In this document: one piece after another, positions 12,781 through 23,805 of the stretch
Numbering within the stretch: the stretch's first letter is position 1
Layout of the letters: each line of letters begins with the position of its first letter
Origin: Lathyrus oleraceus
Taxonomy: Eukaryota; Streptophyta; Magnoliopsida; Fabales; Fabaceae
NCBI RefSeq assembly: GCF_024323335.1
Contig: NC_066580.1
Span: 260,259,332 to 260,323,331, forward strand
DNA length: 64,000 bases
Direction of reading: 5' to 3'
The notes under the pieces: model-generated
Told to the model about the DNA's origin: nothing
Databases searched by the model: none
Seen by the model: the letters and a program-made list of their open reading frames with translations, nothing else
Position numbers and translations under genes: made by a program

Positions 12781-13619
12781 GGATAGAAATGGGTTGATAG
12801 AAATGGGTGGATTTATTTATTGAGAAAAATACTCGACGTTGGATCGAGTTTTTATTTTTGATCTTTTGGAAATGGTTGATTTTATTCTTGTATTAGTAGC
12901 TAACTAAACAGTCAAGCAAATAAAGAAATAAAACAGTAAAGTTATTACACGTCATGGGAATGGGGGTACATTTTGTCGAATGGGGATTCAAAGTAATGGA
13001 ATAATTGAATCGAATCCAATCAATGAATAAACAATGCATGAGTGTAGGTGCGAGGGAATGATCTCATTGTAAGAAGGCCCAAGAGTAAGCCATGTGAAGA
13101 AAGCAACAAATACAAAATTATATTTACAAGATAATAAAAAATTAAATTAAAAGGAGTAAAATCGTGATTTGCACGGATGGAAATTGAGGGACACATAAAA
13201 CCTAAATAATGTGCTCAAAGCCGGTTTGCACATATTGACAACAATCGAAATGTCATATGTGATTGATCAAAACACGGCAAAATACTATCAATATATCAAT
13301 AAAATAATCATGGAATAACAACACGAAAATTGTTGAATCCATAGATTAAAGATCGATGTCTAATTCGTGAAAATAAATCAGGGACAAACATAAAAAATCA
13401 ACAAGTGTTCGGAGAATGAGAATAATAAAACATGAAGGGATTAGAAATAAATACTGAAAATAAAATAAAAATGAGCATTAAAATATTTAACAAATGAGTT
13501 GCACAAGATAATGAGTGATTATTCAATCCTTTAATAAATCTTAAGAAAAATAAGAAACAAAATATTAATAAAAAAATGGAAAAGGAAAGAAATCATGCTC
13601 AAAAATCAGGAAATGGAGC

Positions 13620-13690
13620 ATGCTAGTTTCAAACCCAGGATATGCAAGAAGCAAGATGGCGCTTCAACCACTCGACCGTGCAACATCACT
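13620..13690 (-). other. tRNA-like A-box/B-box pair in LTR
   Basis: On the minus strand, TCGAGTGGTTGAAGC (about 13675-13660) resembles a pol III A box. GGGTTTGAAAC (about 13636-13625) resembles a B box, with tRNA-like spacing. No complete acceptor stem is seen, so it is not called as a tRNA gene. It could be a tRNA-derived SINE head or a decayed tRNA. Confidence 0.4.
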
Positions 13691-14429
13691 TGTCCAAAAT
13701 CGAACGACTAGTGGTATGTGAATGGAAACCTGGATTTTCAACCCAAACAAAATTCAAACCCACCATGGGTGGCCGCAGTTCCCCTGGGCCCGGAATAAAG
13801 GGTCTGTTTCAACCATCGGCCCAATGAATAAATAAAATACTAATAATAATATTAATAAAAGTAAAAAAAAGAAACTAAAGGAAATTTAAATTTCGCTGTG
13901 ACCTAGCCGCATGGCTATATTGGTCTAAGCAAAAGAATATTACCCACTAATCAATGAATAGGGGAGCATGGAAAAGACAATGCATTAATAGACAATGAAT
14001 GTCTAGAGGACAAGAAAAGGCAACATTGGGTTCTGTGAATCTCATATTTATCAATCCATTTTCTTATGTCAATTAAAACAAAAGCGGTTTAACGGTTGGA
14101 ATGAATAAGAAAAAGGGGACTTCAAAAGCCACGAACAACTTCGTGTTACCGATTGTAGCTTAAAAAAAAGTCTAGCTTCTCAACCAAAATCAATCTCATT
14201 TTGTGAACAACAAAAATTCAAACCATGGTAACAACACGAATAAGCAAAACAAACATTCATGAAGCTATATCAAAGGTGAGATAGATCAAAGATGGAACTA
14301 ACCGGTTGCAGCTTGGATTGACCGACGAAAATGCAGGTAATGCTTTATCTCGATCTCCTTCCAACTTATGCTATCGTTTCTCTTCTGAGTGGCTCACGGA
14401 TTCCCTTGGGGTTTTCGTTTTTTCCTCTT

Positions 14430-14772
14430 CTCCTCCAATTAACCGAATAAAGGCAACTTTATCCTGCTTCAAAACAAACTTCACAGTAGTACCATTAAGA
14501 GATATAATACGATATGACACCCATGTTCTTGAAACAATAAGAAGAGCAACAGCAAGAAATTGTACACCTTGTTTATCAAATACAGTAGGTACCAATACTT
14601 TGCACATGGCAACTACTCTCAATGGAAATATCCGGGTATTACCATGACGTTGTGGAACAGTATATGGAAAAGTTGTATGATTCGTAGATGGGGATGAACA
14701 TATAACATCTGAAATATATGACTCTGCCTTTGAACTTGAGAATGTAGAGTCCATTTTACTCATGGAAAATGC
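14430..14772 (-). pseudogene. Fragment of peroxisomal ABC transporter ABCD1 (PXA1/CTS type)
   Basis: The minus-strand frame reads AFSMSKMDSTFSSSKAESY, then ICSSPSTNHTTFPYTVPQ, RVVAMCKVLVPTVFDKQG, LAVALLIVSRTWVSYRI and SLNGTTVKFVLKQDK..FIRLIG. This matches, from memory of the family, the linker before the second membrane half of plant ABCD1, which imports fatty acyl-CoAs and jasmonate precursors into peroxisomes. The homology covers roughly 115 of about 1,330 residues, with no intron visible. It ends at FIRLIG and is followed by unrelated sequence. A frame break lies just upstream at about 14772, close to the end of the NEK fragment. Same strand as the next three fragments. Confidence 0.75.
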
Positions 14773-14856
14773 TCGTTATCAGTACAGTCCACCGTTTGAT
14801 GTGGCAAGTGCTTCTTATCAGCATAGTGTGCCGGTATTTGAGATGTTGAGTGCATG

Positions 14857-15192
14857 TCTCAACAAATCAGTCGTTGTTGGTCTGTGTTCAGGGTTTTTCC
14901 TTAGCATGCTCTTGATAAGTTGTTTCAGTGTGGAAGAGTAAACAATTGGCAATGGAGAAATAGCGGATCTACTTATTTTATTGATAAGTACAGCGTTGTC
15001 CGGAGCGTGAAATGCTGGTTGATATGCAACAATTTCAAACATGCAGCAACCATGCGACCATATGTCAGATTTATAACCATACGACATATCAGCAAAGATC
15101 TGAGGACACATGTAACTTAGAGTTCGACCAACCGTAGAAGCAGGATCGTCTGTGTCAAGTAGCTTCGCAAGACCAAAGTCACCTAGACGAAT
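14857..15192 (-). pseudogene. NIMA-related kinase (NEK) catalytic-domain fragment
   Basis: From 15192 the frame reads [12 protein letters not shown] (the DFG motif), [56 protein letters not shown] and [14 protein letters not shown]. This is the C-lobe of a plant NEK, ending at LLRH. The APE motif is changed to CPQ, and the SDIWSLG consensus reads SDIWSHG. Lysine, HRD and the N-lobe are absent. No introns interrupt the segment, though I recall plant NEK genes having several in this region. It ends abruptly, as does the neighbouring ABCD1 piece. It cannot encode an active kinase. Confidence 0.82.
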
Positions 15193-15229
15193 GTGTTTTC
15201 TTTGTTTACATTTCCTAGCTTGCGTTTGG

Positions 15230-15640
15230 AGCTTGCTACTTTGGTAATATTGTTTCCACAAACGCCGACTCAACCTAGTGCATTTCAAAGTGAGTATCGT
15301 CTGCATCACCATTTGATTTAATGTGTGTAATTATTGAATTGGGCATGATTGTTGTATGGTTTGGTTTGTTATTTACAGGGCACTGGTTGTGTTTGTTACG
15401 GCTTGCAGGGCCTTGGCTACAAGATACTGACATCTGTCGATAATCAACATGTGGAGATACGGCTGGTACTTGCAAATTCATGAAAATAATTTCAGGTTCC
15501 CTCACCCATGATGTAGCCCTTACGGGTTAAACAATTCGGAACTAAATATCAGTCTCAATAAAGCCATCCAAGGCCATATAAACATCACATGTTTCATCCA
15601 TATCACACATATCCATCCCAAATCCCAGGCTGTTTCAAAG
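15230..15640 (-). pseudogene. Unidentified coding-like segment
   Basis: Between the NEK and DUF810 fragments the minus strand reads nearly open, with segments GIWDGYVCDMDETCDVYMAL, REPEIIFMNLQVPAVSP and SVSCSQGPASRNKHNQC. Stops near 15555 and 15530 break it. Composition and length suggest former coding sequence, but I do not recognise the protein. It directly follows the DUF810 homology (after SSTVHDKV), so it is either another captured fragment or a diverged part of one of the neighbours. Confidence 0.4.
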
Positions 15641-15909
15641 TGTTACTAACTTTATCATGCACTGTTGATGATATGATCTCTAAGTATTGCTTAAGCTCGT
15701 TAAGAAAAGGCTCAATCCTAGCTGATGAAACTTCTTCTACATATACGTTGTCCCAAAGAATGTGACAGAGATCTTTGAAAATAGCTTTGTATGCTATACA
15801 CTCGCAGAGTTGACGCATACCTTCCCCTGCAACGACTTCAGAAAACTTGAAGCTCACCCCATTTGGTATATTATCCTCATTGGCGGAATTAGAGCTGCTA
15901 AGATTGGCA
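15640..15909 (-). pseudogene. DUF810/MUN-domain protein fragment, part 2
   Basis: Minus-strand residues include NEDNIPNGVSFKFSE, GMRQLCECIAYKAIFKDLCH, LWDNVYVEEVSSARIEPFLN and LKQYLEIISSTVHD. This pattern is characteristic of the plant DUF810 family (PATROL1-like, with a MUN domain, proposed roles in membrane-protein delivery). It continues directly from part 1 at 23806-24035 across the copia insertion, sharing the TGGCA duplication. The homology ends at about 15640, so only about 160 residues of a protein of roughly 1,000 are present in the two parts. Confidence 0.75.
15905..15909. repeat. Target-site duplication, left copy (TGGCA)
   Basis: TGGCA lies directly before the copia 5' LTR and recurs at 23806-23810, directly after the 3' LTR. 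Its presence, and the DUF810 frame on both sides, show a simple insertion. Confidence 0.85.
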
Positions 15910-17282
15910 TGTTGGTGTAAGCCCTAGAGGCCAATACTTTTGGTACTTGTATCGAATTATTTATTAATAATAAAAGGCATTTTCTTTATTATGGTTGATT
16001 AATAAAGTCCCTGGAATAGATAATCCTTTTAATGTATTAAGTGTGACTTAATCATGAGAGCACATTAAACATAAGGACACTATTCTTAAAGTATCCGTAG
16101 TCGAGCTTTAGTGTGAAGTGGGATAACATTAAAGCATTAAGACTATTATGTTTGTAGACTGATGATCACATCTCATGGATCATGGATAAAGAGTTATCAT
16201 GTCTTAAACATAGGTATGAATATTAGGAGTAATATTTATACCGGATTGACCCGCTATGAGAATACTATATAGAAAGTTATGCAAAGTGTCATAAGTTATT
16301 CTCATAGTGATAATATTGTATACCACTCTTCGACCTGAAACCACTATGGACCCTAGACGTAAAGTCGAATGCTTTATTGCTGATCCAACGTTGTCCGTAA
16401 CTGGATAACCATAAAGACAGTTGATGGGTACTCCACGAAGCATGCTGAGGGACATGAGTGTCCTAGATGGAATTTTCCAATCCTGCGTAACAGGATAAAT
16501 GTCTATGGGCCCAATATTGAATTGGACAAGGATGACACGGTCTATACCTTGTGTTCAATATAGACATAAGGGCAAAGGGGTAATTATACACATAATTATT
16601 ATCACAAGAGGTTTTGTTAGATCACATGACATTTTCGTGACTTGGGTAGCAGTGATGTGTTGCTAGATACCGCTCATTGTTTATTATGTTAAATGCGAGA
16701 TTTAATATAATTGCCAACGTCGCGAAAACCTACAGGGTCACACACAAAGGACGGATTGATGAGAAATAGAGTAACTAAGGAACACCGTAAGGTACGGTGC
16801 ACTTAAGTGGGAGACGAAATATGGTAAGGTACCAAATACTTAAGTGATTTTGGCATATTATGAGATATGGGTGAAAATACACTTAAGTGGGCTTTTTAGC
16901 TTGAAGCCCACACAAGTGGTTCTATAAATAGAACCCCTTGGGTTGAAGCATTGTCACTCCACTCAAACTAAAATTCAAGTAGAGACTTGGAATTTCGTTT
17001 CCCTCTCTCTCTCTCAATCAAAGCCTTCATTCATAACAGCTAGCACTGCGATTGAAGGAATCCGTTCGTGTGGACTGAGTAGAGACGTTGTCATCGTTCA
17101 ACGTTCATGATCGCTTCGTGGATTTGTATCCAAGGTTTTGATCGTTGCAAGAGATCTGCACCAAAGGTTTGAATCGTTACAAGAGGTAACGATTCTATCA
17201 CTGATCATGCCCATTCATAAGGATCACTAAATGGAGAAATTTTTTAAATTCCGCTGTGCCTTGGATGGCAATTCTCCTTCTG
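15910..17282 (+). repeat. Copia 5' LTR
   Basis: It starts TGTTGGTGTAAGCCC and ends just before the PBS. It matches the 3' LTR along its length with scattered substitutions. It also has about 20 extra bases near 16640-16665 that the 3' LTR lacks. The promoter has CTATAAATAG at 16922-16931. Confidence 0.92.
16922..16931 (+). promoter_or_regulatory. TATA box of copia 5' LTR
   Basis: CTATAAATAG sits about 350 bp before the LTR end and is conserved in the 3' LTR at 23448-23457. Transcription of the element would start about 30 bp downstream. Confidence 0.7.
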
Positions 17283-17295
17283 TGGTATCAGAGCC
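17283..17295 (+). other. Copia primer binding site
   Basis: TGGTATCAGAGCC directly follows the 5' LTR. It matches the initiator-methionine tRNA type PBS usual in plant Ty1/copia elements. Confidence 0.9.
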
Positions 17296-17700
17296 ACTTA
17301 CGAAACCATGAATCTGATAACTATTTTTGTTCTGAATTAATATGATAAAAGACAGAATGAATCAAAGATTAAATTGAGATCGATCAAGTTACATATATGT
17401 GATATATGTAATCCTGATGCAAAATACATTATATATGATATAGTGTTCTCGTTTCGTTCATTCAAACACTCAATGATTGTTTTCCTTTGAGCGATCAATG
17501 GTCATTTGCTTCTTGATCCGACATCAGTATGGTGAAGCAATGACGTGTTGATCAATCATACTGAATTAACAATCGAGATGTGTTTGACGGTCTGAAATTG
17601 GTGCATCAGGGTTAGTGACGACACAAGGGTTGTGTTGTCAGAGAGTTATGCGATTGGGGTTTGAATGCACAAGAGTTGTGCTTTCTAAACACTTTTTGGA

Positions 17701-17965
17701 ACAGTGTTAACCGGTTAACGCGTATGGTTAACCGGTTAACAAAATACGAAATAATTTTTTGTGTGTTTTTCAACAGTGTTAACCGGTTAACGCATTTGGT
17801 TAACCGGTTAATGCAAGGCAGAAAACAGTTTTCCAAGACATTTTCAAACAGTGTTAACCGGTTAACGCATTTGGTTAACCGGTTAACGCAAGGCAAAAAA
17901 CAATTTTTTCAGATTTCAAACAGTGTTAACCGGTTAACGCATATGGTTAACCGGTTAACGCAAGG
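17701..17965. repeat. Four paired palindromes in the copia leader
   Basis: The 14-bp palindrome GTTAACCGGTTAAC occurs eight times as four pairs: 17706/17727, 17778/17799, 17853/17874 and 17925/17946. Each pair is separated by a 7-bp spacer (GCGTATG, GCATTTG, GCATTTG, GCATATG). Pairs start 72, 75 and 72 bp apart. One copy (17799-17812) has a terminal change. The interpair DNA is AT-rich. Both strands translate to VNRLT repeats only because of the symmetry. Confidence 0.95.
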
Positions 17966-19052
17966 AAATTTTCACCCGTTCGGCTAACTCAGTGCTTTAA
18001 AAGTATCAAGTGTTGATACGAAAAGCGACATCGATTTTAAATGAATTGTTCATTAAAATGTGGTGATCGGTCATCGAGATTTAATTTCATTTTAATTAAT
18101 TAAAGGAATTAATAATAATAATAAAGTGTTTATTATTGTCTTGTGGTGATCGATTATGGCCTTAGACTTCCTTTATTTTGTTTTGGATTTTAAAATACGA
18201 CCTGCGTGTCGTGCCTCTCTCTTTATCTCCCAAATGTAACTTCTTTTCTCATCTCACTCCCTCGTGTGTAAAACGACTTTCTTTTGTAATGTAATAATAT
18301 GAATAAAGCAAAGAAGTCAGTGCCAAAGGAAGACAACCTTGAAGATCTTGCTTGGAGAAGCTTAGATCGTTGTAGGTTAGCTTAGGTTCTCTTATTGGCT
18401 TGGGAGAAGAATTGCGCTAGGGGCCATAATTGTTTCATTATGTATGTATGTTGATGCATGTGTATGTATTTTGATGCACGTGAGAGACGGTTTATATGAT
18501 AAACAAGCCGGTGAGATCAGAAAATTGCAATTCCCTCAAATTAAATATTAAGTTTATGCTTTCCATGTTTTAACACTCATCAAGACTAGTAATGGATAAT
18601 GTAGGTTTCGCCTACGCGAGGTGCATGATCTATATATTAGTAAGGTGTGATGGGATAATTGTAATATCCAACTGTTAAAACAATGGGTCAAACTTAACTA
18701 AACGAATTATAATAAGATTATATATATGTTTAGAAGCAAGAGTTGGGAATGATCCATATGATGGATTGGAATAAGGAGTTATTCACCCAACTGAAATTTT
18801 CGAGAGTTGTATGAGATACAATTGGAAGGAGCTCCTACCTAAATAACCTAGTTTTGTGTAATCCACCTACGCGGACTTAGAACGAAGTGAAATATGGATC
18901 TCGACCCACTAGAAAATCTTCCAACGGGATTTTCCGAATCAAATGATGAGGGTCATTTGTTTTGAGTAAAATAGTGGGAGCATATTTAATTAAAGGCCTA
19001 ATTAAATATGTCAATGATACTTATATTTTCATTAATCCTTATGTAGATTACC
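17966..19052 (+). other. Copia leader between palindrome array and gag
   Basis: Long, mostly AT-rich untranslated stretch. It contains no open frame of family type. It lies between the array and the gag ATG at 19053. Confidence 0.5.
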
Positions 19053-19340
19053 ATGAGAACAAACACCTCTAACAACATATTGCGATCAAAACTTGACAAG
19101 GAAAAATTGTTTGGGACAAATTTCCTGGATTAGTACTGAAACCTGAGGATTGTCCTCAAACATGATAAAGGGAAAGGCAAGGAAGTTGGAAGACGCAAAT
19201 CCACTAGTGCTACTTTGAAGCCTAGTGAAGGCATAGAAAGGAAGGCACCTGCTTCCATTACGGTAAGACCGGACACTGGAAGAGGAACTGCCCAAAGTAC
19301 CTGGAAGATAGGAAGAATGGAGTAGAGACTCCAACTTCAG
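19053..19340 (+). pseudogene. Copia gag remnant with zinc knuckle
   Basis: From the ATG at 19053 the peptide begins MRTNTSNNILRSKLDKEKLF, the usual start of this gag type. Stops follow within 40 codons. At about 19164 the N-terminal segment (RIVLKHDK) joins directly to the basic linker KGKGKEVG that precedes the zinc knuckle, so the capsid core is deleted. A one-base shift then puts the knuckle (CFHYGKTGHWKRNC) in the protease frame. The usual CX2CX4HX4C array has its first C kept and the second replaced by Y. No functional Gag can be made. Confidence 0.75.
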
Positions 19341-21985
19341 ATATTTTTGTTATTGAAATTAATTTATCTACTTCTGCATCATGGGTATTAGATACTGGAT
19401 GCGGTTCTCACATTTGTACAAATGTGCAAGAACTAAAAAGGAGTAGAAAATTGGAAAGAGGTGAAGTCGACCTACGAGTTGGTAATGGAGCAAAGGTTGT
19501 TGCCTTAGCCGTAGGAACTTATGAATTGACTTTACCTAGTGGTTTAGTAATTCAGTTAGAGAACTATTATTATGTACCAGCAATTAGCAGGAATATTATT
19601 TCTGTTTCTTGTTCGGACAAGTTCGGTTTTTCATTCATAATAAAGAACAATTGTTGTTCAATTTATTTGAATGATATATTCTATGCTACTGCTCAAATGA
19701 ACAATGGATTATATGTCCTTGATCTTGAAATGCCTATTTATAACATTAATACTAAAAGGATGAAACCTAATGAGTTAAATCCAACTTACCTTTGGCATTG
19801 TCGATTAGGCCACATAAATGAGAAACGCATTTCCAAACTCCATAAAGATGGACTAATGGACTCTTTTGATTATGAATCATATGAGACATGCAGATTTTGT
19901 TTAATTGGAAAGATGACAAAGTCTCCATTCACAGGAAAAGGTGAAAGAGCTAATGATCTTTTGGCCCTCATACATACTGATGTATGTGGTCCACTGAACA
20001 TACCAGCTAGAGGAGGTTTTCAGTACTTCATCACATTTACTGATGATTTCAGTAGATATGGTTATGTGTATTTAATGAAACACAAATCAGAGTCCTTTGA
20101 AAAGTTCAAAGAATTCAAGAATGAAGTACAAAACCAACTAGGTAAGAATATTAAAGCTCTTCGACCAGATCGAGGTGGTGAATATTTAAGCCTAGAGTTT
20201 GATGACCATCTGAAAGAGTGTGGGATCCTATCCCAACTCACTCCTTATGGAACACCCCAATGGAATGGTGTGTCTGAGAGAAGAAACCGAACCCTGTTGG
20301 ACATGGTCCGATCCATGATGAGTCACGCCGATCTTCCAAACTCCTTTTGGGGACATGCGCTATTGACAGCAGCTTACACACTTAACCGTGTTCCATCCAA
20401 AAAGGTTGATAAGACACCATATGAGATATGGAGTGGTAAGAGACCACATATGTCTTACATGAATATTTGGGGTTGCGAAGTTTATGTGAAACGACAAATT
20501 TCAACTAAGCTTGAGCCCAAATCTAACAAATGCTTATTTGTGGGGTATCCTAAAGAAACAAGAGGATATTACTTCTACAATCCTTCTGAGGGAAAAGTGT
20601 TTGTCGCTCGAACTGGAGTTTTCCTAGAAAAGGATTTTATTTCCAAAGGAACCAGTGGGAGGAAAGTAGAGCTTGAAGAAATTCAAGAATCACAAAGCAT
20701 CGATACACCTATGGAGGAATTAGAGCAGGAAACACAAGTGGTTGTGGAAGAGCAACCTGCTCAAGTAGCACAAGACCAACGTAGGTCAAGCAGGATACGT
20801 CACCTACCTGAGAGATATGGATATCTCATAACAGATCAAGGTGATGTATTACTCATGGATCAATATGAGCATGTGACCTACCAAGAGGCCATAACTGGTC
20901 CCGAGTCTGAGAAGGGGCTAGAAGCCATGAAATCCGAAATAGATTCCATGTACACAAACCAAGTTTGGACCTTGGTAGAGCCTCCTGTAGGAGTTAATCC
21001 TATAGGATGCAAGTGGGTCTTCAAAAAGAAGACTGACATGGATGGTAAGGTACATACCTATAAGGCAAGACTGGTTGCAAAAGGATATAAACAAATTCAT
21101 GGTGTTGACTATGATGAAACCTTTTCACCAGTTGCAATGCTTAAATCTGTTCGGATTTTACTTGCTATCGCTGCATATCATGATTATGAAATATGGCAGA
21201 TGGATGTAAAAACTGCTTTCCTTAATGGGAATCTTCTTGAGGATGTGTACATGACACAGCCTGAAGGATTTGACATACCAGAAGAAGCCCATAAGATATG
21301 TAAGCTACAGAGATCAATCTATGGATTGAAGCAAGCTTCCAGAAGCTGGAATCTTCGTTTTGATGAAACAGTAAAACAATATGGATTCATCAAAAACGAA
21401 GATGAGCCTTGTGTCTACAAGAAGGTTAGTGGGAGCATGATCGTTTTCCTGGTATTATATGACATATTACTCATTGGAAACGATGTCCCTACCCTGCAAC
21501 AAGTAAAGACTTGGTTGGGGAAATGCTTTTCTATGAAGGACCTAGGTGAAGCAGCCTATATATTAGGAATCAGAATCTATAGAGATAGATCACGAAAACT
21601 GCTTGGCCTAAGTCAGAGTACATATATAGACAAAGTGCTAAGACGCTTTAATATGCATGATTCTAAGAAAGGATTCATACCTATGCAACATGGCCTATGT
21701 CTATCAAAAACACAAGCCCCTTCAACTAAGGAAGAAAGGGAACGCATGAATAAGATTCCATATGCATCTGCAATAGGATTTATCATGTATGCCATGTTAT
21801 GTACTCGACCAGTTGTCTCGTATGCTTTAAGTGCAACGAGTAGGTATCAATCTGATCCTGGTGATGCCCATTGGGTAGCTGTTAAGAATATCCTTAAGTA
21901 CTTGAGAAGGACTAAGGACTCATTCTTGATATATGGAGGTCAGGAAGAATTGGCTGTAATTGGTTACACCGATGCTAGCTTCTAG
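19341..21985 (+). pseudogene. Copia pol: protease, integrase and reverse transcriptase
   Basis: The protease active site VLDTGCGSHIC is at about 19390-19415. Next come a GAG-pre-integrase block (LWHCRLGH...CRFCLIGK) and integrase with the triad D (HTDVCG, 19979), D (RPDRGGEY, 20168) and E (VSERRNRT, 20276). The last two are separated by 35 residues. RT follows (KWVFKKK, ARLVAKGY, QMDVKTAFLNG, SIYGLKQA). The catalytic YVDD is reduced to YD by loss of six bases at 21458-21464, in frame. A TAG at 21983-21985 stops the frame inside RNase H (after YTDASF). The 853-codon stretch from 19424 is otherwise open. Confidence 0.93.
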
Positions 21986-22384
21986 ACAGATAAGGATGAC
22001 TTTAGATCGCAATCTGGTTATGTGTTTTGCTTGAACGGTGGCGCTGTGAGCTGGAAAAGTTCAAAGCAAGATACAGTTGCTGATTCTACAACCGAGGCCG
22101 AGTATATTGTTGCCTCAAGTGCAGCAAAGAAAGTTGTTTGGATCAGGAAGTTCATTAGTGAACTTGGCATAGTCCCTAGCATTGTGGATCCCATTGGTCT
22201 ATATTGTGATAACAATGGTGTTATCGCACAAGCTAAGGAGCCTAGATCTCACCAACGATCCAAGCACATACTTAGGCGTTATCTTCTCATTCGAGAGATA
22301 ATAGATAGAGGAGATGTGAAAATATGTAAAGTACCTACACTTGACAATATAGATGACCCACTGACAAAGCCTCTTGCGCAGTAG
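21986..22384 (+). pseudogene. Copia RNase H, C-terminal part
   Basis: Continuation of pol after the TAG at 21983: [38 protein letters not shown], then [20 protein letters not shown] and DPLTKPLAQ before the stop at 22382. These are standard plant copia RNase H motifs. The reading frame is the same as before the stop, so a single base change (a likely CAG to TAG) interrupts the polyprotein. Confidence 0.92.
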
Positions 22385-22440
22385 AAGCATGATGGCCATA
22401 CTAGATCAATGGGAATAAGGGGTATGCCTGATTGGCTCTA

Positions 22441-22455
22441 GTGCTAGTGGGAGAT
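22441..22455 (+). other. Copia polypurine tract
   Basis: The G/A-rich AGTGGGAGA directly precedes the 3' LTR start at 22456. It is the expected primer site for plus-strand synthesis. Confidence 0.75.
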
Positions 22456-23805
22456 TGTTGGGGTAAGCCCTAGAGGCCAATACTTTTGGTACTTGTATCG
22501 AATTATTTATTAATAATAAAAGACATTTTCTGTATTATGGTTGATTAATAAAGTCCCTGGAATAGATAGTACGTTTAATGTATTAAGTGTGACTTAATCA
22601 TGAGAGCACATTAAACATAAGGACACTATTCTTAAAGTATCCGTAGTCGAGCTTTAGTGTGAAGTGGGATAACATTAAAGCATTAAGACTATTATGTTTG
22701 TAGACTGATGATCGCATCTCATGGATCATGGATAAAGAGTTATCAAGTCTTAAACATAGGTATGAATATTAGGAGTAATATTTATACCGGATTGACCCGC
22801 TATGAGAATACTATATAGAAAGTTATGCAAAGTGTCATAAGTTATTCTCATGGTGATAATAGTGTATACCACTCTTCGACCTGAAACCACTATGGACCCT
22901 AGATGTAGAGTCGAGTGCTTTATTGCTGATCCAACGTTGTCCGTAACTGGATAACCATAAAGACAGTTGATGGGTACTCCACGAAGCATGCTGAAGGACA
23001 TGAGTGTCCTAGATGGAATTTTCCAATCCTGCGTAACAGGATAAATGTCTATGGGCCTAATATTGAACTGGACAAGGATGACACGGTCTATACCTTGTGT
23101 TCAATATAGACATAAGGGCAAATGGGTAATTATGCACATAATTATTATCACAAGAGGTTTTGTCAGATCACATGACATTTTCGTTATTATAGATACCGCT
23201 CACTGTTTATTATGTTAAATGCGTGATTTAATATAATTGCCAACGTCGCGAAAACCTACAGGGTCACACACAAAGGACGGATTGATGAGAAATAGAGTAA
23301 CTAAGGAACACCATAAGGTACGGTGCACTTAAGTGGGAGACGAAATATGGTAAGGTACCAAATACTTAAGTGATTTTGGCATATTATGAGATATGGGCCA
23401 AAATACACTTAAGTGGGCTTTTTAGCTTGAAGCCCACACAAGTGGTTCTATAAATAGAACCCCTTGGGTAGAAGCATTGTCACTCCACTCAGACTGAAAT
23501 TCAAGTAGAGACTTGGAATTTCGTTTCCCTCTCTCTGTCAATCAAAGCCTTTATTCATAACAGTTAGCACTGCGATTGAAGGAATCCGTTCGTGTGGATT
23601 GAGTAGAGACGTTGTCATCGTTCAACGTTCGTGATCGCTCCATGGATTTGTATCCAAGGTTTTGATCGTTGCAAGAGATCTGCACCAAAGGTTTGAATCG
23701 CCACAAGAGGTAACGATTCTATCACTGATCATGCCCATTCGTAAGGATCACTAAATGGAGAAATTTTTTTAATTTCGTTGCGCATTGGATGGCAATTCTC
23801 ATTCA
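22456..23805 (+). repeat. Copia 3' LTR
   Basis: It starts TGTTGGGGTAAGCCC and ends TTCTCATTCA just before the TGGCA duplication. It is 1,350 bp against 1,373 for the 5' copy. Substitutions appear limited to a few percent by eye, so the insertion is fairly recent. It contains CTATAAATAG at 23448-23457. Confidence 0.92.

Larger units (their letters stand above)
11538..14280 (-). repeat. Ogre-like LTR (minus strand), 5' boundary unclear
   Basis: Reading on the minus strand, the LTR ends in TACGACA at 11538, just before the PBS. Near this end it has GTGCTAACACCTTCCCC (about 11730-11746), also seen near the ends of the plus-strand Ogre LTRs (GGTGCTAACACCTTCCC near 49019). It contains tandem repeats at 12190-12780 and a tRNA-like box pair near 13650. 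I could not see a clean TG start; it is lost by about 14280, where gene fragments begin. Otherwise the stretch is AT-rich and non-coding. Confidence 0.6.
15910..23805 (+). mobile_element. Ty1/copia LTR retrotransposon, full length but defective
   Basis: The element is 7,896 bp long and bounded by two similar LTRs (15910-17282 and 22456-23805) and a 5-bp target duplication. Internal order: a PBS (TGGTATCAGAGCC, initiator-Met type), a long leader with a palindrome array, a gag remnant, protease, integrase, RT and RNase H (the copia order), then a purine tract. It is defective through a gag deletion, a frameshift before the zinc knuckle, loss of two residues in the RT active site and a TAG in pol. 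The lineage (Tork/Angela-like) is uncertain. Confidence 0.93.

Noticed and set aside
13620..13690. True tRNA gene
   Set aside because: A/B-box-like words exist, but no acceptor stem or clean cloverleaf was found by eye.
14371..14763. Intact ABCD1-like protein gene of 130 codons
   Set aside because: Only a slice matches ABCD1. The last ~20 residues are unrelated, so it is a fragment and not a gene.
16204..16455. Open frames on the minus strand in both copia LTRs (also 22750-23001)
   Set aside because: Identical because the LTRs are copies. It lies in LTR sequence with no promoter or family match.
17612..17987. Repetitive VNRLT peptides on both strands
   Set aside because: They are translations of the palindrome array in the copia leader, equal on both strands because of symmetry. 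Not a protein.
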